Origin: JACMQW01 sp964536965
GTDB taxonomy: Bacteria; Bdellovibrionota; UBA1018
Assembly (NCBI GenBank): GCA_964536965.1
Contig: CAZIAL010000015.1
Location: 1-64,000, forward strand
Direction of reading: 5' to 3'
Length of the DNA stretch: 64,000 nt
A model generated the notes under the pieces. It ran no database searches. It was not told where the DNA came from and saw only the letters and a program-made list of their open reading frames with translations. Positions 17,583 through 25,320 of the stretch are shown here, in pieces. The translations under genes and the position numbers were made by a program. Within the stretch, counting starts at the first letter, position 1. Every line of letters begins with the position of its first letter.

Positions 17583-18515
17583 ATGCGAAAATCCCTCGTG
17601 ATTCTGATCTGGGCGGCGCTCGCATTTCCGGCCTTCGCCTCCGCGACGACGATCATCTACTCGAACGACGTGCTCGGCGAAGTGGAACCCTGTGGATGCC
17701 GCGTGGATCCCATGGGTGGAATCGTCCGACGCTCGGGATTCCTGAAGGAACTCGAAATCGAGAAAAAAGGACCGGTCTTCCAACTCGATTCCGGAAACTT
17801 CTTGTTCGAATCGAAGGAATTTCCGGAAGTTTTGGTCGAATCACGCCGGATCCAGGCGGAAGCGCTCGTGAAAGCGCACGAACAAATGGGTCTGGAGGCG
17901 ACCGTGCCCGGAGACAAAGATTTCGCCCTCGGACTTCCGGCTTACGAAAAACTTCTCGGTAAATCGAAAATCAAAGTCTTGGCCGCCAACCTGACGTCCG
18001 AAGGCAAGCCGCTCTACCCAGGCTCCGCCATCCTCGAAAAGAAAGACGCCGAAGGGAAAACGATTCGCATCGGCGTGATCGGGTTGATCGGAGAGAATCT
18101 TTCCTATCCCGCTCCCCTTAAAATCGAACCCCGCCTTCCCGCTTTCGAAAAAGAACGCGCGGCCCTCGAAGGGAAGACGGACTTCCTCGTCGTGCTCAGC
18201 CACGCCGGAATGGAATCGGATCTCGAACTCGCGAAGAAGCTGAAGGGCGTCGCGCTCGTGATCGGAGCGAACTCCCAGAGCTTTACCCAGGAAGCGGTCG
18301 TTGAGAACTCGATTCCGATCGTCCAGTCGTCGTATCGGAACCAGTACATCGGCGTGGTTCCTCTCGAAACGATCAAGCAGCCGGAGACTTTCAAACTCGT
18401 CGGTCTCGATCTTTCTTACGAAAAGAAGGCCGACCCGGCCGTGAAGAAAATCCTCGCCCAGATGCAGAAGACGCTCGCCAAAGAGAAGAATCGCATTCTG
18501 AAGATGAAGAATTAA
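17583..18515 (+). CDS. Exported metallophosphoesterase-like protein (UshA/5'-nucleotidase fold)
   Basis: 310 residues with signal peptide MRKSLVILIWAALAFPAFAS. The domain resembles the N-terminal catalytic half of 5'-nucleotidases: IIYSNDVLGEVEPCGC at the start, LDSGNFLF, ATVPGDKDF, VLAANLTS, IGVIGLIGENL and LVVLSHAGMESDLELAKKL. Some metal ligands differ from UshA: the first motif carries SND where UshA has a D-x-H pattern, and the usual GNHE position reads GDKD. It may therefore have changed metal use or lost catalysis. The EPCGC motif occurs in related deltaproteobacterial proteins. It lies 18 bases after cpoB and 4 before tsaD. Confidence 0.78.
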   Translation: MRKSLVILIWAALAFPAFASATTIIYSNDVLGEVEPCGCRVDPMGGIVRRSGFLKELEIEKKGPVFQLDSGNFLFESKEFPEVLVESRRIQAEALVKAHEQMGLEATVPGDKDFALGLPAYEKLLGKSKIKVLAANLTSEGKPLYPGSAILEKKDAEGKTIRIGVIGLIGENLSYPAPLKIEPRLPAFEKERAALEGKTDFLVVLSHAGMESDLELAKKLKGVALVIGANSQSFTQEAVVENSIPIVQSSYRNQYIGVVPLETIKQPETFKLVGLDLSYEKKADPAVKKILAQMQKTLAKEKNRILKMKN

Positions 18516-18519
18516 CCGA

Positions 18520-19605
18520 ATGAGCGTCGTTCTCGGCATCGAAACCTCGTGCGACGAATCGAGCGCGGCCGTCGTCCGGTATTCCCCGGATGCCGTCGAA
18601 GTGCTTTCCTGCGCGACCTTCTCGCAGATCGAAATCCATCGTCCCTATGGCGGAGTCGTTCCCGAGATCGCATCCCGCAATCATCTCGAAACCATCAATC
18701 CCATGATCGAACAAGCGCTCCGGGAAGCCGGGGTTCGCCCGCACGCACTGGATGTGATCACCGTGACGAATCGTCCCGGACTGGTCGGGGCCCTCCTCGT
18801 CGGTGTGAGCGCCGGAAAATCCATGGCCTATGCGCTCGGTAAACCACTCGTTCCCGTGCATCATCTCGAGGGCCACGCGACCTCCATCTTTCTGCATACG
18901 GCGGGGAAGAAGCCGGTGCTCCGAAACGAACTTCCGTACCCGATGCTGATCGCGGTCGTCTCCGGCGGCCATACCAACTTGCATATCGCGACGACTCCTC
19001 CCGAACTTTGGCCGCTCGACTTCCTGAAGCGTTCACTTGTCGGACGGTCGCGCGACGATGCGGCAGGCGAAGCCTTCGACAAAACGGCGAAGGTTCTGGG
19101 CTTTCCCTATCCCGGAGGAAAATGGATCGACGAGACCGCGGCGGCGGGCGGAGACCCGCGCGCTTTCGATTTTCCACGCGCGCTTCCCCAGAAAGCGACG
19201 CTGGATTTCTCCTTTAGCGGCCTGAAGACCGCGGTCGCGCTGAAGGCCGAGGAACTTCGGAAGAACGGAACGCTCCAGGCTCGTCTTCCCGACCTCTGCG
19301 CCTCGCTCCAGGAAGCGATCGTCGACGCGATATTCACGAAGATGGCGCTCGCCGTGAAAGAACATCGCTGTCGATCGCTCGCGATCGTGGGTGGCGTCGC
19401 CGCGAACTCGCGTCTGCGCTCGCGCCTCGACGGCGAATGGAAATCGATCGGCCTTTCCATGCCACCGATTCTCCCCGAAATGCGTTACTGCACCGATAAC
19501 GCCGCGATGATCGCCGGCGCGGGCGCCTTTCGTTTCCGGCAAGGCCACTTCCTGCGCTCTCCGGAATACCTGACTCTGAATGCGTTCGCTTCCCCGGAGT
19601 TCTGA
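18520..19605 (+). CDS. tsaD: tRNA N6-threonylcarbamoyladenosine transferase TsaD
   Basis: 361 residues, slightly longer than usual. TsaD transfers threonylcarbamoyl from TC-AMP to A37 of ANN-decoding tRNAs together with TsaB and TsaE. Family motifs are complete: VLGIETSCDESSAAVV at the N-terminus, VPEIASRNH, the metal-binding VHHLEGHA (near residue 113), DDAAGEAFDKTAKVLGFPYP, FSFSGLKTA, and VGGVAANSRLR with YCTDNAAMIA near the end. It starts 4 bases after the phosphoesterase gene and is followed 3 bases later by rsmA, so translation is probably coupled. Confidence 0.97.
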   Translation: MSVVLGIETSCDESSAAVVRYSPDAVEVLSCATFSQIEIHRPYGGVVPEIASRNHLETINPMIEQALREAGVRPHALDVITVTNRPGLVGALLVGVSAGKSMAYALGKPLVPVHHLEGHATSIFLHTAGKKPVLRNELPYPMLIAVVSGGHTNLHIATTPPELWPLDFLKRSLVGRSRDDAAGEAFDKTAKVLGFPYPGGKWIDETAAAGGDPRAFDFPRALPQKATLDFSFSGLKTAVALKAEELRKNGTLQARLPDLCASLQEAIVDAIFTKMALAVKEHRCRSLAIVGGVAANSRLRSRLDGEWKSIGLSMPPILPEMRYCTDNAAMIAGAGAFRFRQGHFLRSPEYLTLNAFASPEF

Positions 19606-19608
19606 CCC

Positions 19609-20496
19609 ATGGCTACTTCTTCCCGCCGCCGCGCATTCGGACAACATTTTCTGAACGATGAAAAAGTGATTGGACGCATCGTCGACACAACATTCGACGA
19701 AATCGAGCGAACCGGAGCACGCGCGATGCTCGAAGTCGGCCCGGGCCGCGGAGCGATCACAAGCCCTCTACTGAAACGTTTCGCCACCTCTTCGCTCGAG
19801 AGCTTCGTCATCGTCGAAAAAGACGACCGGCTTGCGGATTTCTGGATTGAAGAGGGAAAACGACTCGATCGACCCGAGAAACACGTGAAGGTTCTATCGG
19901 CCGATTTCCTGAAAGTTCCGGCCGCAGCTTATCTCGACCGCCCACCCCTCGTCGTCGTGTCGAATCTTCCCTATTCCTCGGGCACGGCCATTCTCCAGGA
20001 TCTGGCTAAACATCCGACGGAGATTCCTTCCATGGTTCTAATGTTCCAAGCCGAGGTTGCCGCGCGTCTCCGGGCCGAGCCCGGCGACAAGGCCTGGGGA
20101 TCCCTTTCGCTCTGGATCCAGAACCGCTGGGATGTGAAAAAACTTCTCGCCGTCCCGCCGCATGCGTTCACTCCCCCTCCGGAGGTGAATTCGGAAGTCG
20201 TCGTGCTCCACGCGCGCACGCACCTTCGCGTGGCGCCCACGCCCGCTCCCGAGGGTGTCGACTTCGCCGTCTGGGAAAAAGCTTGGGAAGAAAACTGGGA
20301 GAAGCTGATTCGAATTCCCTTTCTGCACCGTCGCAAGATGCTTCGTTCCGGACTTCCGAAAGGCTCGGTCTGGAAGGAAGCGCTCGATGCCGCGGAAATC
20401 GAAGGCACTCGCCGCGCGGAGGAGCTCGACTGGAACGACTGGGAAAAGTGGATGGCCGCCGCGCAGAGGCTCACTTTCAAGTTCAAGAATCCTTAA
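19609..20496 (+). CDS. rsmA: 16S rRNA dimethyladenosine transferase RsmA/KsgA
   Basis: 295 residues. It dimethylates the two adjacent adenosines in helix 45 of 16S rRNA during small-subunit maturation. Motifs are FGQHFLNDEKVIGRIVD at the N-terminus, the SAM site LEVGPGRGAIT, VVIVEKDDRL-type strand 2 (IVEKDDRLADFW), the catalytic motif VSNLPYSSG, and the PPEVNSEVV segment in the substrate region. The C-terminal helical domain is slightly divergent, with a WDVKK segment and a WNDWEKWM end. It follows tsaD by 3 bases. Confidence 0.96.
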   Translation: MATSSRRRAFGQHFLNDEKVIGRIVDTTFDEIERTGARAMLEVGPGRGAITSPLLKRFATSSLESFVIVEKDDRLADFWIEEGKRLDRPEKHVKVLSADFLKVPAAAYLDRPPLVVVSNLPYSSGTAILQDLAKHPTEIPSMVLMFQAEVAARLRAEPGDKAWGSLSLWIQNRWDVKKLLAVPPHAFTPPPEVNSEVVVLHARTHLRVAPTPAPEGVDFAVWEKAWEENWEKLIRIPFLHRRKMLRSGLPKGSVWKEALDAAEIEGTRRAEELDWNDWEKWMAAAQRLTFKFKNP

Positions 20497-20516
20497 AAAC
20501 CAGTTACTCGTCGGGC

Positions 20517-21899
20517 ATGTTTCGCCCCGTGGTGTTCAGTTTTTTCCTCCTTTCGACCATCGCCCAGGCTTCGGTCGGGGAACGATTCGGCTTCACCTCG
20601 GAGGCGGCCGCGCTGGGATCGGCCCGATCGGGAGCGCGCGATTTCTCGAGCGCTTCCGCTTACGAAAATCCCGCGCAGATGAGCCTTTCTCCTTCTGGCG
20701 ACGAGTCGGACCGCTCGCGTTTCCGTTTCCACTGGTCGCTTCTCTACTCCGAGTCGTCTTTCGAGAACATCGAAGGAGTCGTCGTCGAGAATCCGGTCGT
20801 TTCGGATACGACCCGGGAGGCCAACGTCGATACGAATTATCCGGCCACGCTTGGACAGAGCATCGGCTTTTCCGTGCAGTCCCGGAAATCTCCGCGGCGC
20901 TGGGGTTTCGGCGTGATCGCATATTTACCTCTCGACCAACTCGCGCTCGTCGACTCGGGGGAAGCGTTCGTACCCGAGTACGCGCTCCATCGCGGAAGAA
21001 CCCATAAGCCCGAATTCCAGACCGCGCTCTCCGCGCTCGTCGCCCCGAACCTCAGCCTGGGCGTGGGCCTCTATCTCGGAGCGCGACTCGAGTCCGACAC
21101 GACCATTTTCCTGAATCAGGGAACGGGCACCGTCTCGACCATGCGGATTTCCGCGAAACTGAAAACGAAGGCCACTCCCTATTTCGGTTTGAGCTACGTC
21201 GCTACGGATTCCGTTTCCGTCGGTGTGGTGGCGCGTCTCGCGTCCTCCCTTCCCCAGACGCTGAACGTCCAGTCCAGCGCTCGCGCGATCGGCAACGTCT
21301 CCGCGCTCGACTTTTCATTTCCTGCGGTGGGTACGATGTACTACGACCCTTTTTCCGTCCAGCTTGGGACGCAGCTTCGCTACGCGAGAAACCGCTCGCT
21401 TTATCTCCAAGTCGATTACCAGTCCTGGTCCCGTTTTCGTTCGCCGGCCATCATCATCCTCGATCCGAGCACCTCGAATTGTGATCCGAACTGCGGCGTC
21501 GATTTCGCCGAGGGAAGGTCTGGCTCCGCGAGGACCCGAGACATTTTCGTCCCTCGCATCGGACATGCGTGGCGCTTCGGTCGCGGCGAAATGCGGATGG
21601 GACTTCTCCATCGCCCAGGAATTTATCGGGATCATCCGACGGGAGCGGGAAATGCGCTCGACCCTTCCGAAAGCCGGATCGTCCTCGGATATGGATGGGA
21701 CTTCGACTCGCTCCTGGTGTTTGACGCTCCAGGTAGACTCGACCTACACGCCATGTACGCCCAGTATGAGCGTCAGGAGATCCAAAAGACCCCGGGAGAT
21801 GAAAACGGCAATCTTGCGAACCGAAAAGTGGGTGACCCGGGCTATCGGATCGGCGGGAACGCCTGGGGTGGCGGAATGACGATTCTCCTCTACCTCTGA
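20517..21899 (+). CDS. Outer-membrane beta-barrel protein, FadL/OMPP1-like
   Basis: 460 residues from the ATG at 20517, which places the signal peptide MFRPVVFSFFLLSTIAQASV correctly; an earlier in-frame ATG lies inside rsmA. The mature N-terminus (SEAAALGSARSGARDFSSAS, then AYENPAQMSL) is typical of the FadL/TodX family, where it plugs the barrel. The remainder shows many alternating beta strands ending in GGMTILLYL. FadL-like proteins take up hydrophobic compounds across the outer membrane. The acyl-CoA synthetase gene 1.2 kb downstream on the same strand would fit fatty-acid uptake, though three genes separate their starts. Confidence 0.78.
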   Translation: MFRPVVFSFFLLSTIAQASVGERFGFTSEAAALGSARSGARDFSSASAYENPAQMSLSPSGDESDRSRFRFHWSLLYSESSFENIEGVVVENPVVSDTTREANVDTNYPATLGQSIGFSVQSRKSPRRWGFGVIAYLPLDQLALVDSGEAFVPEYALHRGRTHKPEFQTALSALVAPNLSLGVGLYLGARLESDTTIFLNQGTGTVSTMRISAKLKTKATPYFGLSYVATDSVSVGVVARLASSLPQTLNVQSSARAIGNVSALDFSFPAVGTMYYDPFSVQLGTQLRYARNRSLYLQVDYQSWSRFRSPAIIILDPSTSNCDPNCGVDFAEGRSGSARTRDIFVPRIGHAWRFGRGEMRMGLLHRPGIYRDHPTGAGNALDPSESRIVLGYGWDFDSLLVFDAPGRLDLHAMYAQYERQEIQKTPGDENGNLANRKVGDPGYRIGGNAWGGGMTILLYL

Positions 21900-21950
21900 C
21901 GTGCGAGCTCTAGCGTTCTGCGCCAAAAAACGGCATTCTTAGGGGACTCC

Positions 21951-22613
21951 ATGCGCCGTTACTTCCGCTCCCCTAAAGACTTTCTCTCCCTCTTTCGCCG
22001 GCACCTGCTCACCGGAATATTCGTGCTCATTCCGTTCGCGGTCGTCGCCTGGATCCTGACCAAGATTTTCGCCGCGATCTCGACGCTGCATCTGCTCATC
22101 CCGGAACAGTGGAAGCCGATCCACCATTTCGACGAGCTCACCGCCCAGGTCATCAATTTCGTCATCACGCTGGGACTTGCGGCGCTTTTCATTTTCTTCG
22201 TCGCGGTCCTAGGCTGGTTCTCGAAGAACATTCTCGGGGCGAAGATCCTTTCGTTCGCGAGCGAACTCATCCAGCGGATCCCGGTTGTTCGCGCCATCTA
22301 CTCCTCGCTGAACCAGCTTCTAAAAACGATGGCGACCGGCGAGAAACAACAGTTCTCGCGCGTCGTTTACATCGAATATCCGCGCAAGGGGACTTGGGCG
22401 CTCGCCTTCGTCACCGGGTCGGCGAATTCCCCGCTGGGCGGAAAGGACGATCAGTTCCTCAACGTCTACGTTCCGACGACTCCGAACCCGACGTCGGGAT
22501 TCCATCTGATCGTGGACGAGAAAGAAGTTCGCGACAGTCGGCTCTCCGTCGAAGACGCGTTCAAGACCATTCTCTCCCTCGGAATCGCTCAGAACGAATC
22601 GCAGAAGGCGTAA
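21951..22613 (+). CDS. DUF502 family inner-membrane protein
   Basis: 220 residues. Two transmembrane segments (LLTGIFVLIPFAVVAWILTK near residue 20 and VINFVITLGLAALFIFFVAVLGW near residue 65) are followed by the family signature PVVRAIYSSLNQLLKTM and a cytosolic beta domain (VVYIEYPRKGTWALAFVTG, VYVPTTPNPTSGF). The C-terminus is soluble. AGGGG lies 5 bases before the ATG. DUF502 proteins are widespread in Gram-negative bacteria and their biochemical role is not established. The stop lies 5 bases before smpB. Confidence 0.92.
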   Translation: MRRYFRSPKDFLSLFRRHLLTGIFVLIPFAVVAWILTKIFAAISTLHLLIPEQWKPIHHFDELTAQVINFVITLGLAALFIFFVAVLGWFSKNILGAKILSFASELIQRIPVVRAIYSSLNQLLKTMATGEKQQFSRVVYIEYPRKGTWALAFVTGSANSPLGGKDDQFLNVYVPTTPNPTSGFHLIVDEKEVRDSRLSVEDAFKTILSLGIAQNESQKA

Positions 22614-22618
22614 TCAAA

Positions 22619-23104
22619 ATGGCGAAGCCGGAAGAAGAAAAACTCATCGCCACGAACCCGAACGCGCGATCGAACTTTTTCATCGAGGAAACGGTGGAAG
22701 CCGGGATGGTGCTCACCGGCACGGAGATCAAGAGTATGCGTGACGCTTCGCCGAACCTGCGCGACGCCTTCGTCGAGGTTCAGGGACGTCAGAAACGCCT
22801 CGAGGCTTACCTCATGAACGCGCATATCGCGCCGTATTCTCACGGAAACATCTGGAACCACGAACCGCTCCGAAAGCGAAAACTTCTCCTCCATCGTCAC
22901 CAGATCGAAAAACTCTATGGTGCGGCGGTGCGCGACGGGATGTCGATCGTGCCGATCCGAATGTACTTTAAAAAGGGCATCGCAAAGATCGAGATTGGTC
23001 TCGGCAAAGGCAAGAAGAAATCGGATAAACGCGCGGACGTGAAAAAGAAAACCGCGGACCGGGAAATTGAAAAGGCCATGAAGGCGAATCGGAGCAAACG
23101 TTAA
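22619..23104 (+). CDS. smpB: SsrA-binding protein SmpB
   Basis: 161 residues. SmpB binds tmRNA and delivers it to stalled ribosomes for trans-translation. Family signatures are NPNARSNFFIEETVEAGMVL, TGTEIKSMRD, NAHIAPYSHGNIWNHEPLRK, RKRKLLLHRHQIEKL and RMYFKKGIAKIEIGLGKGKK, then a basic C-terminal tail that enters the empty mRNA channel. The ATG at 22619 follows the DUF502 stop by 5 bases. No tmRNA gene is seen near it or in the window. Confidence 0.97.
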   Translation: MAKPEEEKLIATNPNARSNFFIEETVEAGMVLTGTEIKSMRDASPNLRDAFVEVQGRQKRLEAYLMNAHIAPYSHGNIWNHEPLRKRKLLLHRHQIEKLYGAAVRDGMSIVPIRMYFKKGIAKIEIGLGKGKKKSDKRADVKKKTADREIEKAMKANRSKR

Positions 23105-23106
23105 TC

Positions 23107-24960
23107 ATGGCCTTCGTTTTCGAGAGAACCATCGGCGAGACCGTCATCGAACGTGCGAGGAAGACACCCGGTCTCGTCGCCTTTCGTTATCGTTCGACGA
23201 ACGAAGTGCTGGCGCCGATCGGCAGCTGGCGCGAGGTGACCTTTCTCGCCTTCCGCCAGGAGTGTGAACAGACGAGTCTGGGCCTGCGGCACGCCGGCAT
23301 CGAAGCGGGCGACCGCGTCGCCATTCTGTCGAAGACGCGCTATGAATGGACGCTCGCGGATCTCGCGATCATCGGCGCCGGGGCCGTCACCGTGACGGTC
23401 TACCCGTCGCTGACGGGCGAGGAAACTTTCGCGCTGCTGGAGCATAGCGAAGCGCGGGCGATTTTCGTCGAGAACGAAGCCTATCTCGAGAAGGTCCTGC
23501 CATACCTCGACCGCCTTCCCCGGCTGGAGAAAATCGTCGTTTTCGAGACGACCCGGGCGGCCCTGACTTCGAAGGCCCTTTCCCTCTTCGATCTCCAGAA
23601 GTCTGGAGAAGCCGTACGGCATACGAGCCCGAATCTCTTCGAAGAGACGATGCGCGGACTGAAGGAAAAGGATCTTTTCACCATCTGCTACACTTCCGGC
23701 ACGACGGGGCGTCCGAAGGGCGCCATGCTCTCGCACGAAAACCTGATGAGCGTGCTGAACGACTGCGCCCGCGTCCTCGGCGACCATATTCGTCCGAATC
23801 GCGAGGTGCTGCTGACCTTCCTGCCCTTTTCGCACATCATCGGCCGGCTCGAATCGATGTCGACTTTCGTTTTCGGGTGGCAGATGAACTTCGCGGACTC
23901 GGTGGAGAAAATTCCCGAAAACCTGAAGGAAGTTCGTCCGACCATCCTCTTCACCGTCCCGCGAATTTTCGAGAAAGCCCTCTCCGAAGTCGAAGGCCGA
24001 GTTCGGAAATCTTCGATCGTCACGCGGAGTCTTTACGATCTCGCGATCCGCGCCGGAAACAGTTATTTTTCGAAACGCCGGCGAGGCCGCTCGGCCGGAC
24101 TCCTGCGTCGAACGGCGTACGGCGTCTTTCGTGAAACCGTCCTCAGCCGAGTGCTCGAGGCCTTCGGGGGAAGGCTGCGTTTCGCGATTTGCGGCGGCGC
24201 GCCCCTCTCGAAATCGGTGGGCGAGACGTTCGAGGTGCTCGGCATCCTCATCCTCGAAGGTTATGGCCTCACGGAAACCTGTGCGCCCGTCACGCTGAAT
24301 ACGGTCACCCACCATAAGTTCGGTACGGTCGGGCGCCCCCTGCCTGACGTCTCCATAAAGATCGCCGACGACGGGGAGATCCTTCTTCGCTCGAAAAAAA
24401 TCTTTTCGGGATACTGGCGCGACGAAGCCGAGACGCGGGATGCCTTCGATCAGGATGCCTGGTTTAAGACCGGCGACATCGGCTTCGTGGACCCCGCCGG
24501 CTATCTGCATATCACCGACCGGAAAAAGGATCTGATCATCACGAGCAGCGGGAAGAATATCGCGCCCCAGAAGATCGAAAACTTCGCGAAGACGCTCTCC
24601 CCGCTCCTATCCGACTTCGTCGTGGTCGGCGATCGTCGGAAACATCTCGCGGCCCTCGTCACCTTGGACGCCCAGGCTCTCCACCGCTTCGCTCGCCAGG
24701 AGAACATTCTCTATAGCGATCCGACCGAGCTGGCCCGCCACCGCAAGGTCCAACTCGAGGTCGAGCGCCTGATCGAGGCCCTGAACCAGAACTTGGCCCG
24801 GTTCGAGACCATCAAGCGGTTCGCCATCCTTCCGGACGCCTTTTCGATCGAGACGGGGGAACTCACCCCGTCGCTCAAGGTGAAACGATCGGTGGTGCAG
24901 AGAAAGTACAAACACCTGATTGATGCACTGTATCAGGATACTCAGTCCGCGACCGGATAG
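23107..24960 (+). CDS. Long-chain acyl-CoA synthetase (AMP-binding)
   Basis: 617 residues of the adenylate-forming superfamily. The P-loop is FTICYTSGTTGRPKGAMLSH (near residues 192-211), the A5 motif is GYGLTETCAPV, the A7/A8 region is WFKTGDIGFVDPAGYLHITD followed by RKKDLIITSSGKNIAP, and the C-terminal lid ends with LKVKRSVVQRKYK. It resembles the large FadD15/ACSL subgroup, which activates long-chain fatty acids to acyl-CoA at the membrane. It starts 2 bases after smpB. Family call firm; chain-length preference unknown. Confidence 0.93.
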   Translation: MAFVFERTIGETVIERARKTPGLVAFRYRSTNEVLAPIGSWREVTFLAFRQECEQTSLGLRHAGIEAGDRVAILSKTRYEWTLADLAIIGAGAVTVTVYPSLTGEETFALLEHSEARAIFVENEAYLEKVLPYLDRLPRLEKIVVFETTRAALTSKALSLFDLQKSGEAVRHTSPNLFEETMRGLKEKDLFTICYTSGTTGRPKGAMLSHENLMSVLNDCARVLGDHIRPNREVLLTFLPFSHIIGRLESMSTFVFGWQMNFADSVEKIPENLKEVRPTILFTVPRIFEKALSEVEGRVRKSSIVTRSLYDLAIRAGNSYFSKRRRGRSAGLLRRTAYGVFRETVLSRVLEAFGGRLRFAICGGAPLSKSVGETFEVLGILILEGYGLTETCAPVTLNTVTHHKFGTVGRPLPDVSIKIADDGEILLRSKKIFSGYWRDEAETRDAFDQDAWFKTGDIGFVDPAGYLHITDRKKDLIITSSGKNIAPQKIENFAKTLSPLLSDFVVVGDRRKHLAALVTLDAQALHRFARQENILYSDPTELARHRKVQLEVERLIEALNQNLARFETIKRFAILPDAFSIETGELTPSLKVKRSVVQRKYKHLIDALYQDTQSATG

Positions 24961-25001
24961 GCGGAAATAGCGTGCATTAACGCCTGGGTCAGATCCAGTC
25001 G

Positions 25002-25030
25002 TTGACCCGCAGGATCAACTCCGATATTTA
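25002..25030 (+). promoter_or_regulatory. Candidate rpoZ promoter
   Basis: TTGACC (25002-25007), a 17-base spacer and TATTTA (25025-25030). The predicted start near 25037 leaves a leader of about 26 bases containing AAAGAGG 7 bases before the rpoZ ATG. Confidence 0.6.
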
Positions 25031-25062
25031 AGGCTCTCTCCCACGAAAGAGGTTTTACTCCT

Positions 25063-25290
25063 ATGGCACGCGTTACAATTGAAGACTGCCTGAAGTCCGT
25101 CGAAAACATGTATGAACTGGTCCACATCGCTACGAAGCGGGCTCGCCAGCTCTACAAAGGATCGAACTCCCTCGTGAAGAGCAAAAACCGCGTCGTCGTC
25201 ACCGCCCTTCGCGAAATCGCGGCGAATAAAGTACGCCCTAAGTACGGCTCGACCGGTCCCGACCAGGACATGCCGCCGGTCGCGAACTAA
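25063..25290 (+). CDS. rpoZ: RNA polymerase omega subunit
   Basis: 75 residues. Omega chaperones the beta' subunit and, in many bacteria, forms part of a ppGpp site. The conserved omega core is visible: MARVTIEDCLKSVENMYELV, then IATKRARQL, the NRVVVTALREIAANKV helix and a short polar tail. It has its own promoter-like pair 35 bases upstream and converges with lon. Length is typical of short omega proteins. Confidence 0.95.
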   Translation: MARVTIEDCLKSVENMYELVHIATKRARQLYKGSNSLVKSKNRVVVTALREIAANKVRPKYGSTGPDQDMPPVAN

Positions 25291-25320
25291 GCGAACGCGA
25301 CGTCTCTTTTTTGTCCCGGA

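Noticed and set aside
23101..24510. Long antisense open frame opposite the acyl-CoA synthetase, and similar ones opposite alaS, lon and the secreted genes
   Set aside because: They are complements of well-supported genes, show no family motifs, and are expected in GC-rich coding DNA.
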